Below, one piece after another: positions 42,510 to 53,465 of a stretch of DNA of 64,000 nt (the first letter of the stretch is position 1; every line of letters starts with the position of its first letter). The DNA is from Flabesymbios commensalis (taxonomy: Eukaryota > Annelida > Polychaeta > Terebellida > Flabelligeridae). Where the stretch lies: NCBI GenBank assembly GCA_964017125.1, contig OZ024915.1:14787422-14851421 (forward strand), written 5' to 3'. The notes beneath the pieces are model-generated. The model did not search any database. It was not told where the DNA came from and worked only from the letters and a program-made list of their open reading frames with translations. A program made the translations under genes and the position numbers.

Positions 42510-45200
42510 ACAAGCATCCTGCCGATACCACTGCTGGCAAGACGCTTACAGCATCCTACCAATACCTCTGCTGGCAAGACGCTTACATGCATCCTGCCAA
42601 TACCACTGCTGGCAAGACGCTTACACGCATTCTGCCAATACCTCTGCTGGCAAGACGCTTACAGGCATCCTACCAATACCACTGCTGGCAAGCCGCTTAC
42701 ATGCATCCTGCCAATACCACTGCTGGCAAGACGCTTACAGGCATCCTGCCAATACCTTTGCTGGCAAGACGCTTACAGCCATCCTGCCAATATATCAGCT
42801 GGCAAGACGCTTACACGCATTCTGCCAATACCTCTGCTGGCAAGACGCTTACAGCATTCTACCAATACCACTGCTGGCAAGACGCTTACAGCCATCCTGC
42901 CAATATATCAGCTGGCAAGACGCTTACACGCATTCTGCCAATACCTCTGCTGGCAAGACGCTTACAGCATCCTACCAATACCACTGCTGGCAAGACACTT
43001 ATAGCCATCCTGCCAATACCACTGCTGGCAAGACGCTTACAGCCATCCTGCCAATACCACTGCTGGCAAGACGCTTACAGCATCCTACCAATACCACTGC
43101 TGGCAAGACACTTATAGCCATCCTGCCAATACCACTGCTGGCAAGACGCTTACACGCATTCTGCCAATACCACTGCTGGCAAGACGCTTACAGCATCCTA
43201 CCAATACCTCTGCTGGCAAGACGCTTACAGCATCCTACCAATACCACTGCTGGCAAGACGCTTACAGCCATCCTACCAATACCACTGCTGGCAAGACGCT
43301 TACACGCATTCTGCCAATACCACTGCTGTCAAGACGCTTACAGCCATCCTACCAATACCACTGCTTGCAAGCCGCTTACAGCATCCTACCAATACCACTG
43401 CTTGCAAGCCGCTTACAGCCATCCTACCAATACCACTGCTGGCAAGACGCTTACAGCCATCCTGCCAATATATCAGCTGGCAAGACGCTTACACGCATTC
43501 TGCCAATACCTCTGCTGGCAAGACGCTTACAGCATCCTACCAATACCACTGCTGGCAAGACACTTATAGCCATCCTGCCAATACCACTGCTGGCAAGACG
43601 CTTACAGCCATCCTGCCAATACCACTGCTGGCAAGACGCTTACAGCCATCCTGCCAATACCACTGCTGGCAAGACGCTTACAGCATCCTACCAATACCAT
43701 TGCTGGCAAGACGCTTACAGCCATCCTACCAATACCTCAGCTGACAAGACGCTTACAGCCATCCTACCAATACCACTGCTGGCAAGACGCTTACAGCCAT
43801 CCTGCCAATACCACTGCTGGCAAGACGCTTACAGCCATCCTACCAATACCACTGCTTGCAAGCCGCTTACAGCATCCTACCAATACCACTGCTGGCAAGA
43901 CGCTTATAGCCATCCTGCCAATACCACTGCTGGCAAGACGCTTACAGCCATCCTGCCAATACCACTGCTGGCAAGACGCTTACAGCATCCTACCAATACC
44001 ATTGCTGGCAAGACGCTTACAGCCATCCTACCAATACCTCAGCTGGCAAGACGCTTACAGTCATCCTGCCAATACCACTGCTGGCAAGACGCTTACAGGC
44101 ATATTGCCAATATCTCAGCTGGCAAGACGCTTACACGCATCCTACCAATACCACTGCTGGCAAGACGCTTACATGCAGCCTGCCAATACCACTGCTGGCA
44201 AGACGCTTACAGCATCCTACCAATACCACTGCTGGCAAGCCGCTTAGAGCCATCCTACCAATACCACTGCTGGCAAGACGCTTAGAGCCATCCTACCAAT
44301 ACCACTGCTGGCAAGACGCTTACAGGCATCCTGCCAATACCACTGCTGACAAGACGCTTACAGCCATCCTTCCAATACCACTGCTGGCAAGACGCTTACA
44401 GCCATCCTGCCAATACCACTGCTGGCAAGACGCTTACAGCCATCCTGCCAATACCACTGCTGGCAAGACGCTTACAGCATCCTACCAATACCACTGCTGG
44501 CAAGCCGCTTACAGCCATCCTACCAATACCACTGCTGGCAAGACGCTTACGGGCATCCTGCCAGTACCACTGCTGACAAGACGCTTACAGCCATCCTGCC
44601 AATATATCAGCTGGCAAGACGCTTACGGGCATCCTGCCAATACCTCTGCTGGCAAGACGCTTACATGCAGCCTACCAATACCACTGCTGACAAGACGCTT
44701 ACAGCCATCCTGCCAATACCACTGCTGGCAAGCCGCTTACAGCATCCTACCAATACCACTGCTGGCAAGACGCTTATAGCCATCCTGCCAATACCACTGC
44801 TGGCAAGACGCTTACACGCATTCTGCCAATACCACTGCTGGCAAGACGCTTACAGCCATCCTACCAATACCTCTGCTGGCAAGACGCTTACAGGCATTCT
44901 ACCAATACCACTGCTGGCAAGACGCTTACATCATCCTGCCAATACCTCAGCTGGCAAGACGCTTACAGTCATCCTGCCAATACCACTGCTGGCAAGACGC
45001 TTGCAGCCATCCTGCCAATACCACTGCTGGCAAGACGCTTACAGCATCCTACCAATACCACTGCTGGCAAGATGCTTACATGCATCCTGCCAATACCTCT
45101 GCTGGCAAGACGCTTACACGCATCCTGCCAATACCACTGCTGTTCATGGGATGCCTACAGGCATCCTGCCAATACCTCTGCTCTGAAGCAGCGTACAGTG
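42510..45200. repeat. 37/38-bp minisatellite, about 71 units
   Basis: The unit runs GCCATCCTGCCAATACCACT, then GCTGGCAAGACGCTTACA. GCAT (37 bp) and GCCAT (38 bp) versions are mixed. Further variants are CTACC for CTGCC, CCTCTG or ATCAG for CCACTG, and GCCGCTT for GACGCTT. Plus-strand frames of up to 306 aa (for example 42398-43117 and 43365-44285) run through it because the unit has no plus-strand stop in any frame. The predicted 38-residue period (NTTAGKTLTAILPIPLLARR) is not a known protein repeat. I read it as non-coding. Confidence 0.95.
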
Positions 45201-45267
45201 ATTCTGCAAATACCTCTGCTGTAAAGATGGATAAGGGATAAGGATTTGAATAAATTGCAGTATGTGT

Positions 45268-45412
45268 ACCCCTTTTAGAATCTGACGTCTAGAGACGTCT
45301 AAAGATGGTCCCCGCACTGAAAGAATTGAAAACATTATAATGGCCATAGACCTATAAGTCAGGTATTTAAATGAAGCAAAAAGAGCTAACTAAGACATTT
45401 GGAGTTTTTGTC
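45268..45412 (+). mobile_element. MITE family C fragment
   Basis: AGAATCTGACGTCTAGAGAC, GGTCCCCGCACTGAAAGAAT, AATGGCCATAGACCTATAAG, GAGCTAACTAAGACATTTGG. Both TTAA ends are absent. Confidence 0.85.
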
Positions 45413-45579
45413 GCGGGCAATTATTTATTTCAACCCGGCTCAGCGGCGCGCTTAAAATTTCAAATTTTAATACATGTTCATACAGAACAGTTAATTATAT
45501 TTCTCGCCCGAATTTTTTTTTTTTCAAAAATATCCCCCCCCTCTGGAGATGAATGGTGCCCCCCTAAGGGTTCAGCCAT

Positions 45580-45682
45580 CCCAGCAAACGCGACACATCT
45601 AGTTTGGCCAATGTTGGTCCACCGTCTACGACGCTGGCCCAACATTGGTCAAACATTGGCTAGATGTGTCGTGTTTGCTGGG
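45580..45682. mobile_element. Family A hairpin, long well-paired arms
   Basis: ATCCCAGCAAACGCGACACA ... TGTGTCGTGTTTGCTGGGAT. The CATCTAGTTTGGCC arm is mirrored by GGCTAGATG, an arm sequence specific to this copy. Core GGTCCACCGTCTACGACGCTGG. Confidence 0.9.
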
Positions 45683-45689
45683 ATGTTGG

Positions 45690-46430
45690 CTTTCCATACG
45701 TCATCAGAATGTCTTCCGCTCCCGGTCACACAGTATCACTGGCCCCAGATCAAGGTCATCTCAGGCGCGGGGCATAATTTCCCAGCTTCCGCTCGCTGAT
45801 GCAGACACTTCCGGTATGCTGTTCCATACACCCCCTGTGCAAACATAAGCTATTTTTCTCGCTATTCACCTGTCATAGGTGGGGCATCACTTGCCGGCGT
45901 GGGTCATTAGTTTTCTCGTATTTTTCCGCGGGTACATTGTGGTTTGTTTCGCGTTTGACAGTGCCCAATTAGGCTGTCTGGACACTATATCATTTCTATT
46001 AATGTGGCTTACACTAGCAAATTAGACTGTCGGAACAAACTAATATATAAGAGTTGTAAAACTTATTGTACCATCATTCAAAATAATTGTAATTGTCTGA
46101 TAAATAAATATATAATGACCCTAAAAAAATGTTTTGACTCATTAAATGACGCTTGAATTAGTGCAGCCTCTCCTCGCTCGTCTTATTTTCGCCACATCAA
46201 TACGAAGCCTAGTTTGAGATCTAACCTTGCCGACAGAAAAAAAGTGACATAAATATTTTGCTTGAGGCAGAGTGTGAAATAAAAAAATATTGCAGACTGG
46301 AGGTGAAATAAATAATGTGTCCAGATAAAAAACTCCAAATACCTCCCCCCCCCCCCCCCGCATAGTAATTTAATAGTGGCCCCTTAAACAGACTGAATTG
46401 GGTATTGGCAGATGATAGAATAATTTTAGT
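45690..46430. other. No supported gene
   Basis: Contains a C-run (46346-46360). The frames at 46142-46363 and 46221-46550 span homopolymers and are not credible. Confidence 0.4.
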
Positions 46431-46520
46431 TTTCACCCTCTCAAGTTTGAATTTACCATTGTAATCTTCACCCACCACATTTATAATGGACTTACATCGT
46501 GACTTTAAACTATTGTGATT
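46430..46520 (-). mobile_element. Family E fragment
   Basis: CACCCTCTCAAGTTTGAATT and TACCATTGTAATCTTCACCC resemble the inverted family E end. Confidence 0.5.
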
Positions 46521-46665
46521 AGTAATCATGTTAAGAATCGCGCTTAACATGTTATTTAAATCACAGTTTGAAGTGGACTGAATAAATCATTGTATAATTT
46601 TGATTCAACACTTACACTTACACACCTATAAGCACGACTATAGTCGTTTTTATTTTGTCGTTTAA

Positions 46666-46904
46666 TCTTTTAACCACCAAATTATTCAATTTGAATTTTC
46701 ACCCACTTGAATTTGTGTCTCGCTGACGCGATCCACAACTTCAAGTGAGTGAAAATTATTCAGATTTGACAAAATGGAGGTCAACTCTTTTCAAATTTTG
46801 CTGATTGATGTCGCATTTTATCTTTAACATAAATTAAAATGTGATAATTGATGTGCTAATAAAAAATGAAAACTCGAAGATTTACGGCACCGGCGGTTAA
46901 AGGG
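46666..46904 (+). mobile_element. MITE family B, complete (239 bp)
   Basis: TTAA 46662-46665 and TTGA 46905-46908. TCTTTTAACCACC left end, GTGTCTCGCTGACGCGATCC hairpin, CACCGGCGGTTAAAGGG right end. Confidence 0.9.
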
Positions 46905-46994
46905 TTGAACGCAGTTATTGTGAACGAAAGGTACGTTTTAACATCAAGATTTGTAAATGTTTAGTCTCAAACAAAGGTGGATAGTTTTTTAGCA

Positions 46995-47310
46995 ACTTGC
47001 GGGAAAATGAAATGAATGGGGTTTTAGAGCGGCCATCTTTGTGCAAATGTAGGCTAAACTGGGCCAGTAGAACCTGGTGAGATGAATGCCCTCCAGACAC
47101 AAGATACAAAATTCGAGCCATGGCGGTCTGAGGCCTAGCGTGCTACCTTTTAGTAACGGAGATTCCCCACAATATTGAATATTTACGAGTGAGCGGGGAA
47201 CAAACATTTCTTTTCTTTGAAATTTGAAGTGCAGAGTGTGGTTTGAACCCGCAATCTCCGACTTTCCAAGCAGTCAGCTTCACCACCGCACTATGGCACC
47301 CCCGCCCTTG
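46995..47310 (-). mobile_element. SINE S1, dimeric, near full length
   Basis: On the minus strand: head GGGGGTGCCATAGTGCGGTG with B-box-like GCGGGTTCAAACC, a linker with TTTGTTCCCCGCTCACTCG, a second tRNA-like unit (AGGTAGCACGCTAGGCC, TGGCTCGAATTTTG), the CCCAGTTTAGCCTACATTTG body and a CATTTCATTTTC tail. Confidence 0.85.
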
Positions 47311-47390
47311 AAGTTGTGAGTCGCGATAGCGAGACACAACTTCAAGTGGTTGAAATTTATATTTTTTGATGTAGCATTTTACGGGAAACC
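47311..47390 (-). mobile_element. MITE B' remnant
   Basis: CTTGAAGTTGTGAGTCGCGA / TAGCGAGACACAACTTCAAG, then ATGTAGCATTTTACGGG, the same tail as 27095-27184 and likewise followed by family C. Confidence 0.7.
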
Positions 47391-47722
47391 CTTACAGCAC
47401 GGGAATCGACTTTAGACGTCCAAATCAGGCGTCTTTAGACGTCAGATTCTGACGTCTACAGTTAAGCCTCGCGATGTACCCAGCAAACATAAGACATGGA
47501 ACCAATGTTGGTTTAATGTAGGTCCAACATAGTAGACAGTGGACCAGCATTAAACCAACATGGTTTGATGTCTTGTTTTTGCTGGGTGGGAGTAAAAATC
47601 TTTATAATGGTAAACCCATAACATAGGTATTCAAAAGAAGCGGAAAGAACAATGATGATTTTAAATTGAAATAAACCCTTTGGTCTCCATGATGTATACA
47701 AAATTGACTCAGTGTTGATGGG
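47391..47722 (+). mobile_element. MITE family C carrying a family A hairpin
   Basis: CCCTTACAGCACGGGAATCG start, CGTCAGATTCTGACGTCTAC hairpin half, break at about 47478, resumption GAGTAAAAATCTTTATAATG at 47591, end before TTAA 47723-47726. Confidence 0.88.
47479..47588. mobile_element. Family A hairpin nested in MITE C
   Basis: CCCAGCAAACATAAGACATG ... ATGTCTTGTTTTTGCTGGG, core GGTCCAACATAGTAGACAGTGGACC. Removing it restores the family C order (GATGTA / GAGTAAAA). No clear target duplication. Confidence 0.9.
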
Positions 47723-47726
47723 TTAA

Positions 47727-48025
47727 TCCATGAGGACGTCATGTGTCTGTTTGAGGAAGTATCAGCTGGCTGCCAGAATGTGAGGCCACTGCTTACAAAT
47801 CATGATCTTAACCTTAGGCGGGGACGGAATATCCGGTACAGGCCGAGATGTGGTCGGGTTGAGGCACGTTCTGGCGATAGAGCACGTAGGCATGGAAGAG
47901 GCAGAAGGACAAGCCTGCATGACAATGTCTGAGAGTGAGGAACACGAAGAAGCCTGCTCCATTAGGGACAGCCCAGGACTATTGTGTATGTCATATTCGT
48001 CATTAATAACACACAGACGCTGTCC
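47727..48025. other. No supported gene
   Basis: Frames on both strands (87 aa + at 47802-48065, 66 aa - at 47762-47962) cover this GC-richer stretch. Neither shows a domain, start context or splice signals that would choose it. Confidence 0.3.
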
Positions 48026-48028
48026 TGG

Positions 48029-48298
48029 GTCAGTTTTATCAACGTTTTTCCTCGTGTGTTTTTAAAAAAACGATACAAGTAAATGAGCTCGTTGACTGTC
48101 TATACAAGCAAGACCAAAAGACAGTATTTGCTCACTTTACACGTAAGCAGATACTGTCTTTTGGCTTTACAGAGCAGTATACATGCTAAAAAGAAATATA
48201 TACGAAGAAAGTGAGAACAAGTTTTTGTATTTTTGCAAACGGGAGTTTTAGGATAATTTTGAAAAAAACGAGGAAAAAACGAAACGTTGATGAAACTA
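48029..48298. repeat. Nested inverted repeats around an AGCAGATACTG hairpin
   Basis: The outer pair is TTTTATCAACGTTTTTCCTC (48030-) with the inverted AACGTTGATGAAAC (48279-). The inner hairpin pairs AAGACCAAAAGACAGTATTT with GCAGATACTGTCTTTTGGCTTT (48106-48172). It is related in motif to 58998-59060. Confidence 0.7.
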
Positions 48299-48419
48299 AG
48301 CACTGGTTTCTTGGAAAAAATAATTAAAGTAAGTAATGTGTTTTCCGGTTAAGATTGATAGAGAGCCTCAGCAAAGCAATCTACACAAAACTGAATGAAG
48401 CTTCTGCTTAACATGTTAA

Positions 48420-48657
48420 CCCTTTAACCGCCGGCGCCGCATAAATTCGGGTGCTCATTTTTTATTAGCACATTCAGTACAACATTTTAAATATGTTAAA
48501 GATAAAATGTGACATCAACCAGCAAGATTTAAAAAGAGTTGACTTCCATTTCGTCAAATCTGAATAATTTTCACTCGCTTGAAGTTGTTGATCGCATCAG
48601 CGAGACACAACTTCAAGTGGGTGAAAATTCAGATTGAATAATTAGGCGGTTAAAGGG
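48420..48657 (-). mobile_element. MITE family B, inverted, complete
   Basis: TTAA 48416-48419; CCCTTTAACCGCCGGCGCCG ... TAGGCGGTTAAAGGG before TTTAA. Hairpin loop ATCGCATCAGCGAGAC. Confidence 0.9.
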
Positions 48658-48792
48658 TTTAAATCGTCGCGTAACCAGTCTATGTATGTCCCGTTCATGT
48701 TTTTCTTATGCAAGATTTGTTTCAAGTTATTTTACTAGTATATATTATATTTATTTATATATGACAAAATTTGCTTTTGAGAGTGCTATTTT

Positions 48793-48912
48793 CATTCATT
48801 CATTCATTCATTTATTCATTCATTCATTCATTCATTCATTCATTCATTCATTCATTCATCCATTCATTCATTCATTCATTCATTCATTCATTCATTCATT
48901 CATTCATTCAGT
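48793..48912. repeat. (TTCA)n array, about 30 units
   Basis: Near-pure ATTC repeats. Open frames reading FIHS repeats are artefacts. Confidence 0.97.
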
Positions 48913-49138
48913 CATATAATATTTCCATTGCTTGCTCGTTTGTTCATTCCTTTACTTGCTCGCACACACACACTCGCTTGTACACACACACTATTCACTA
49001 ACCTAAAAGCTCATGGCCACATACCATAAGGACTGTCCCTGATTGCTTAAGATGCGACGAAAACTTAACAATCGGTGTGGTGTGGCAACTCCCACGACTA
49101 CGATTTCTTTGATTTCCGTCGCGCCGGAAGCTGTCGTT

Positions 49139-49160
49139 AAGACTGAGCATGCTCAGTCTT
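49139..49160. repeat. 22-bp perfect palindrome
   Basis: AAGACTGAGCA followed by its exact inverse, with no spacer, in otherwise unremarkable sequence. Confidence 0.9.
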
Positions 49161-49260
49161 TAGTCGTTGCCCGTCTTAGCCGTTGTAGATGGTCGTTGCG
49201 CATGCGGTGTGGCATGTCGTGCGACGCTATCGTAATGTCTCAATAAATCTTCCGGAACAC

Positions 49261-49273
49261 CCACTAGGGGGCC
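49261..49273 (+). promoter_or_regulatory. CTCF-like motif
   Basis: CCACTAGGGGGCC matches the CCACNAGGGGGC core bound by CTCF in bilaterians. Single motif; a chance match is possible. Confidence 0.25.
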
Positions 49274-49408
49274 TACACGGTCACCACTAGGATCACTGCT
49301 ATAGCTTACGACACCAAGTCGGTAACAGTCTTTCTGGTGTAACGTGTTGCCGTGGTAGAACCAGCTTGTCTGCGATTTTCTAAAAGCTGCCACGAAGGTC
49401 GCTTTTAA

Positions 49409-49646
49409 CCCTTTGACCGCCAGATTATTTAATTTGAATTTTCACCCACTTGAAGTTGTGTCTCGCTGACGCGATCCACAACTTCAAGTGGGTGAAAATT
49501 ATTCAGATTTGACAAAATGGCCGTCAACTCTTTTCAAATCCTGCTGGTTGATGTCACATTTTATCTTTAACATGTTTAAAATGCGGTACTTATTGTCCTA
49601 ATTAAACATGAAAACCCACATATGTTCGGCACCGGCGGTTAAAGGG
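49409..49646 (+). mobile_element. MITE family B, complete with exact TTAA flanks (238 bp)
   Basis: TTAA 49405-49408 and 49647-49650. CCCTTTGACCGCC ... CACCGGCGGTTAAAGGG. Hairpin CCACTTGAAGTTGTGTCTCG / GATCCACAACTTCAAGTGG. Confidence 0.94.
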
Positions 49647-49743
49647 TTAAAGCAATCACGGGGGATTTTGTAGTGGAGCCTTAAGATTTATGATACAAGT
49701 TTTAATAGCTTTGTGAGGTTTACAAAGTGGGGTTCACATGGAA

Positions 49744-49874
49744 TAAACCCTTATACCCTGAAATATTGTGTATAAACCATGACGACCAAAATGTATTAGA
49801 ACTTTTAGCTCTTTCCGTTTTATGTAAATACCTATGTTGTGGTTCTACGGCCATGTTAAATATTTTACTCTTTC
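49744..49874 (-). mobile_element. MITE family C fragment ending in a microsatellite
   Basis: AACCCTTATACCCTGAAATA ... ACGGCCATGTTAAATATTTT and ACTCTTTCA, then directly into the TTCA array. The hairpin half is missing. Confidence 0.85.
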
Positions 49875-51305
49875 ATTTTCATTCATGCATTCATTTATTC
49901 ATCAATTATTTCCTTTATGCATTCGTTCGTTATTTCGTTTGTTCGTTCGTTCATCTATTCATTCATTAAAAATTCATGCATTCTTTCACTCATTCATTCA
50001 TTTGTTCATTTAATCATTTATTCATTTATTCATTCATTCATGTATTCATTCATTCATTCATTCATTCATTCATTAATTCATTCATTCAATCATTCATTCA
50101 TTCATTCATTCATTCATTCATTCATTCATTCATTCATTCCTTTATTCATTCATTCACTCATTCATTTATTCATTCATTCACTCATTCATTTATTCATTCT
50201 TTCATTTATTCATTTATTCATTCATTTATTCATTCATTCATTTATTCATTCATTCATTCATTCATTCATTCATTCATTCATTCATTCAATTTTTCATTCA
50301 TTCATTTATTCATTTATTCATTCATTTATTCATTCATTCATTCATTCATGCACTCGTTCACTCACTCACTCATTGAATCATTCATTCATTCATTCATTCA
50401 TTCATTCATTCATTCATTCATTCATTCATTCAATTTTTCATTCATTTATTTATTCATGTATTCATTTATTCATTTATTCATTCATTTATTCATTCATTCA
50501 TTCATTCATGCACTCATTCACTCACTCACTCATTGAATCATTCATTCATTCATTCATTCATTCATTCATTCATTCATTCATTCATTCATTCATTCATTCA
50601 TTCATTCATTCATTCATTCATTCATTCATTCATTCATTTATTTATTTATTTATTTATTTATTTATTCATTCATCTATTTATTTATTTATTTATTCATTTA
50701 TTCATTTATTCATTTATTCATTTATTCATTTATTCATTTATTCATTTATTCATTTATTCATTTATTCATTTATTCATTTATTCATTCATTCATTCCTTCG
50801 TTCATTCATTCATTCATTCATTCATTCATTCATTCATTCATTCATTCATTCATTCATTCATTCATTCATTCATTCATTTATTCATTCATTCATTCATTTA
50901 TTTATTCATTCATTCATTCATTCATTTATTTTATCCATTCATTCATTTATTCATTCATTCATTCATTCATTCTTTCAATCATTTATTCATCCATTTATTC
51001 TTTATTCATTCATCCATTTATTCATTAATTAATTAATTAATTCATTCATTCATTCATTCATTCATTCATTCATTCATTCATTCATCCATTCATTCATTCA
51101 TTCATTCATTCATCCATTCATTCATTCATTTTATCCATTCATTCATTTATTCATTCATTCATTCATTCCTTCATTCATTTATTCATCCATTTATTCTTTA
51201 TTCATTCATCCATTTATTCATTCAATAATTAATTAATTAATTCATTCATTCATTCATTCATTCATTCATTTATTCATACATTCATTCATTCATTCATATA
51301 TTATT
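49875..51305. repeat. (TTCA)n array, 1.4 kb, with variant sub-arrays
   Basis: Long TTCATTCA tracts mixed with TTTATTCA (50690-50780), TTTA (50637-50665), ACTC and AATT patches. A 180-base segment recurs: CAATTTTTCATTC ... CACTCACTCACTCATTGAAT at 50287-50375 and 50431-50535. All long frames here (up to 371 aa) are translations of the repeat. Confidence 0.97.
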
Positions 51306-51595
51306 TTTGTGTGTACTTGTTTGCACACATGAGTGTACACACACACTGCGCACACACACACATAACCATGCACAAACTATTCACCTATCTTAAGATATAT
51401 GATTTTAATTTTAATACCTGTCTTGAAGTTTTCAACATTTTCTATTTGATTGACCCGCGGAAAGTTTTTGGTCATCTGAAGAAAGACGGGAATTAATCTT
51501 AAACTTCTTCAAATCAGCAAAACTCTGGAGAAGACGCCGCCTGAAGCTGCGGATTAATTTGTCATGATCATGGTCCTTGTTGATGAATGATCACA

Positions 51596-51706
51596 GCAAA
51601 CACAAAACATTTGTAAAAACATTTGTACAACGTCGGTACAACATCTTCGACGTTGGATCAACATTGTACAAATGTTATACAAATGATTTGTGTTAACTGG
51701 GGTGGA
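51596..51706. mobile_element. Family A hairpin, ACATTTGTACAAC arm type
   Basis: CACAGCAAACACAAAACATT ... CAAATGATTTGTGTTAACTGGGG, core GTACAACATCTTCGACGTTGG. Related to 16186 and 61785. Confidence 0.88.
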
Positions 51707-51867
51707 GGTCAGCAGACGACAGAGATCAAATCACCTCGTCTTCTCTGCTGCGTTACAATCATTAATTACATGCCAGGCGACACCTGTCTAATAAAGATCA
51801 CCGCAGCCACAATCTGTCATTGTTGGTGTCGTGGAGTTACATACACTGACAGTGGGGTTTACATGGG

Positions 51868-51996
51868 ATTACCACTTACAGCACTGATATATTGCTGTAT
51901 AGACCATGAAGACCTAAGGTTTCATTTCTGACGTCTAATCTGACGTCCACAGACGTCAGATTCTGACGACTCTAGTCGATCCCCGCTCTGTAAGGG
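51868..51996 (-). mobile_element. MITE family C, internally deleted
   Basis: CTTACAGCACTGATATATTG, GACCATGAAGACCTAAGGTT, then straight to the hairpin (AATCTGACGTCCACAGACGT) and CTGTAAGGG. About 110 bp of the body is missing. Shares TTAA 51997-52000 with the next element. Confidence 0.88.
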
Positions 51997-52000
51997 TTAA

Positions 52001-52238
52001 CCCTTAAACCGCCAAATTATTCAATTTGAATTTTCACCCACTTAAAGTTGTGTCTCGCTGACGCGATCCACAACTTAAGGTGAGTGAAAATTATTCAGAT
52101 TTGGCAAAATGGAGGTGAACTGGTCTCAAATATTGCTGATTGATGTCATATTTTTTCTTTAACACGTTTAAAAGGTGGTACTTAATGTGCTAATAAAAAA
52201 TGAAAACCCGAATATATGCGGCACCGGCGGTTAAAGGG
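52001..52238 (+). mobile_element. MITE family B, complete, sharing a TTAA with MITE C
   Basis: TTAA 51997-52000 and 52239-52242. CCCTTAAACCGCC ... CACCGGCGGTTAAAGGG. Confidence 0.93.
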
Positions 52239-52467
52239 TTAATTATAGACACACGGCTAAATTCCGACACCAGACTCATATTGTTCCTGCACTACAAAAA
52301 ATAGTTTGCAAAATGTCCCAAGGGATGGAAACGCGCAGTCAGACAGATAAGTTGTTATGTTTACGTTACCAGCAGCTAGACAGATGATCATGTAGGTTGA
52401 CGACCTCGCGGTTATATCTTATATGATAATCATGTAGCTAGACTATATAGCTTATACCTTGGTCCAC

Positions 52468-52740
52468 CAGAAATGAAATGAAATTAATCGGGCTTTAGGC
52501 CACCTTTGTGCACATATAGGTTAAACTGGGCCAGGAGAACCTCCTGAGAGTGATGAGATGAATGAGATGACACTGTCCTCCAGACACAGGATTCGAAATT
52601 CGAGCCCTGGTGGTCTGCGGCCGAGCACACTACCTCTCGGTCACGGAAGCTCTCCACAAAACTGAGTTTCACACGTGGATGGGGAAGAAACATTCTTGTT
52701 TTTTTCAAACCACCGAGACCGGGATCGGAACCCCGAACTA
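52468..52740 (-). mobile_element. SINE S1, dimeric
   Basis: Minus strand: head fragment CGGGGTTCCGATCCCGGTCT, linker with TGTTTCTTCCCCATCCACG, second unit TGACCGAGAGGTAGTGTGCT and GGGCTCGAATTTCGAATCC, CCCAGTTTAACCTATATGTG body, TTTCATTTCATTTCTGG tail. It lies against family C hairpin sequence at its head. Confidence 0.88.
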
Positions 52741-52806
52741 TGAAAGACATCTGACGTCCGTGGACGTCAAATTCCGACGTCTAAAGTCGATCCCCGCACT
52801 GTAAGG
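52741..52806 (-). mobile_element. MITE family C fragment
   Basis: ACATCTGACGTCCGTGGACG, AGTCGATCCCCGCACTGTAA, GGGTTAAG. The rest of the element is cut off at the SINE. Confidence 0.85.
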
Positions 52807-53124
52807 GTTAAGAAATGTACCCATGTATGGTATTCCCCGCCTAGTTTAAATTACAACTGAATGACCGCAGTGATTGACTAATCTCATCCGGTGACTGGCC
52901 AGGTAACTATTTCATTGGTCAGGTGTAGAATTAACCAGGCCCAAGGACACGACCTCCCCCCCCCCCCCTCCAGCAGTATCTGTATCAGCCATATTTGTCC
53001 CTGCACTCATGCACACGAGTTGCGATCCTTTTTAAGAAATTTAAATAAGATGGAATCTAGAAAATGCAAGTGTCAACTCCACTGGAATGTCTTCAAATGA
53101 CAGTGCATTCAACAATGATATCGA

Positions 53125-53350
53125 TCCTTTAAGCGTCAACTTATTTAATTGAATTGTCCACCCACCTAAAGCTGTGTATCGTCCAAGCGATCCACACCTT
53201 TATCAAGTGAGTGAAGTATTTTAATTTTTAATTCATCAATTTTAATTCATCAATATGGAGGCCGGTCAATTTTTCTCACTAATTAAAAAGCCACATTTAA
53301 AGACGTTCAGTAAGGTTATATTTAATGTGATAATCAAAATATGTAAGACT
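53125..53350 (+). mobile_element. Decayed MITE B relative
   Basis: CCTTTAAGCGTCAACTTATT, CCACCCACCTAAAGCTGTGT, CAAGCGATCCACACC, ATATGGAGGCCGGTCAATTT. A TTTTTAATTCATCAA repeat is inserted. Confidence 0.65.
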
Positions 53351-53394
53351 CACCCTGGGGCCGTACACGATACATTGACTAAAATTGATTCATG

Positions 53395-53465
53395 TTGTCC
53401 CAGCATCGAAGGTGGTGGGTCAACATTAGCCCAGCATTGGGTCAATGTCTCGTGTTTGCTGGCGC
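53395..53465. mobile_element. Family A hairpin, diverged
   Basis: TTGTCCCAGCATCGAAGGTG ... CAATGTCTCGTGTTTGCTGG. Confidence 0.75.

Noticed and set aside
42510-45200. Secreted or structural repeat protein
   Set aside because: No stable frame, unit length not a multiple of 3, no start with a signal peptide, and no known repeat family.
48686-51036. Long open frames encoding FIHS-type repeats
   Set aside because: A stop-free tetranucleotide gives a four-residue period in three frames at once. No coding evidence beyond that.
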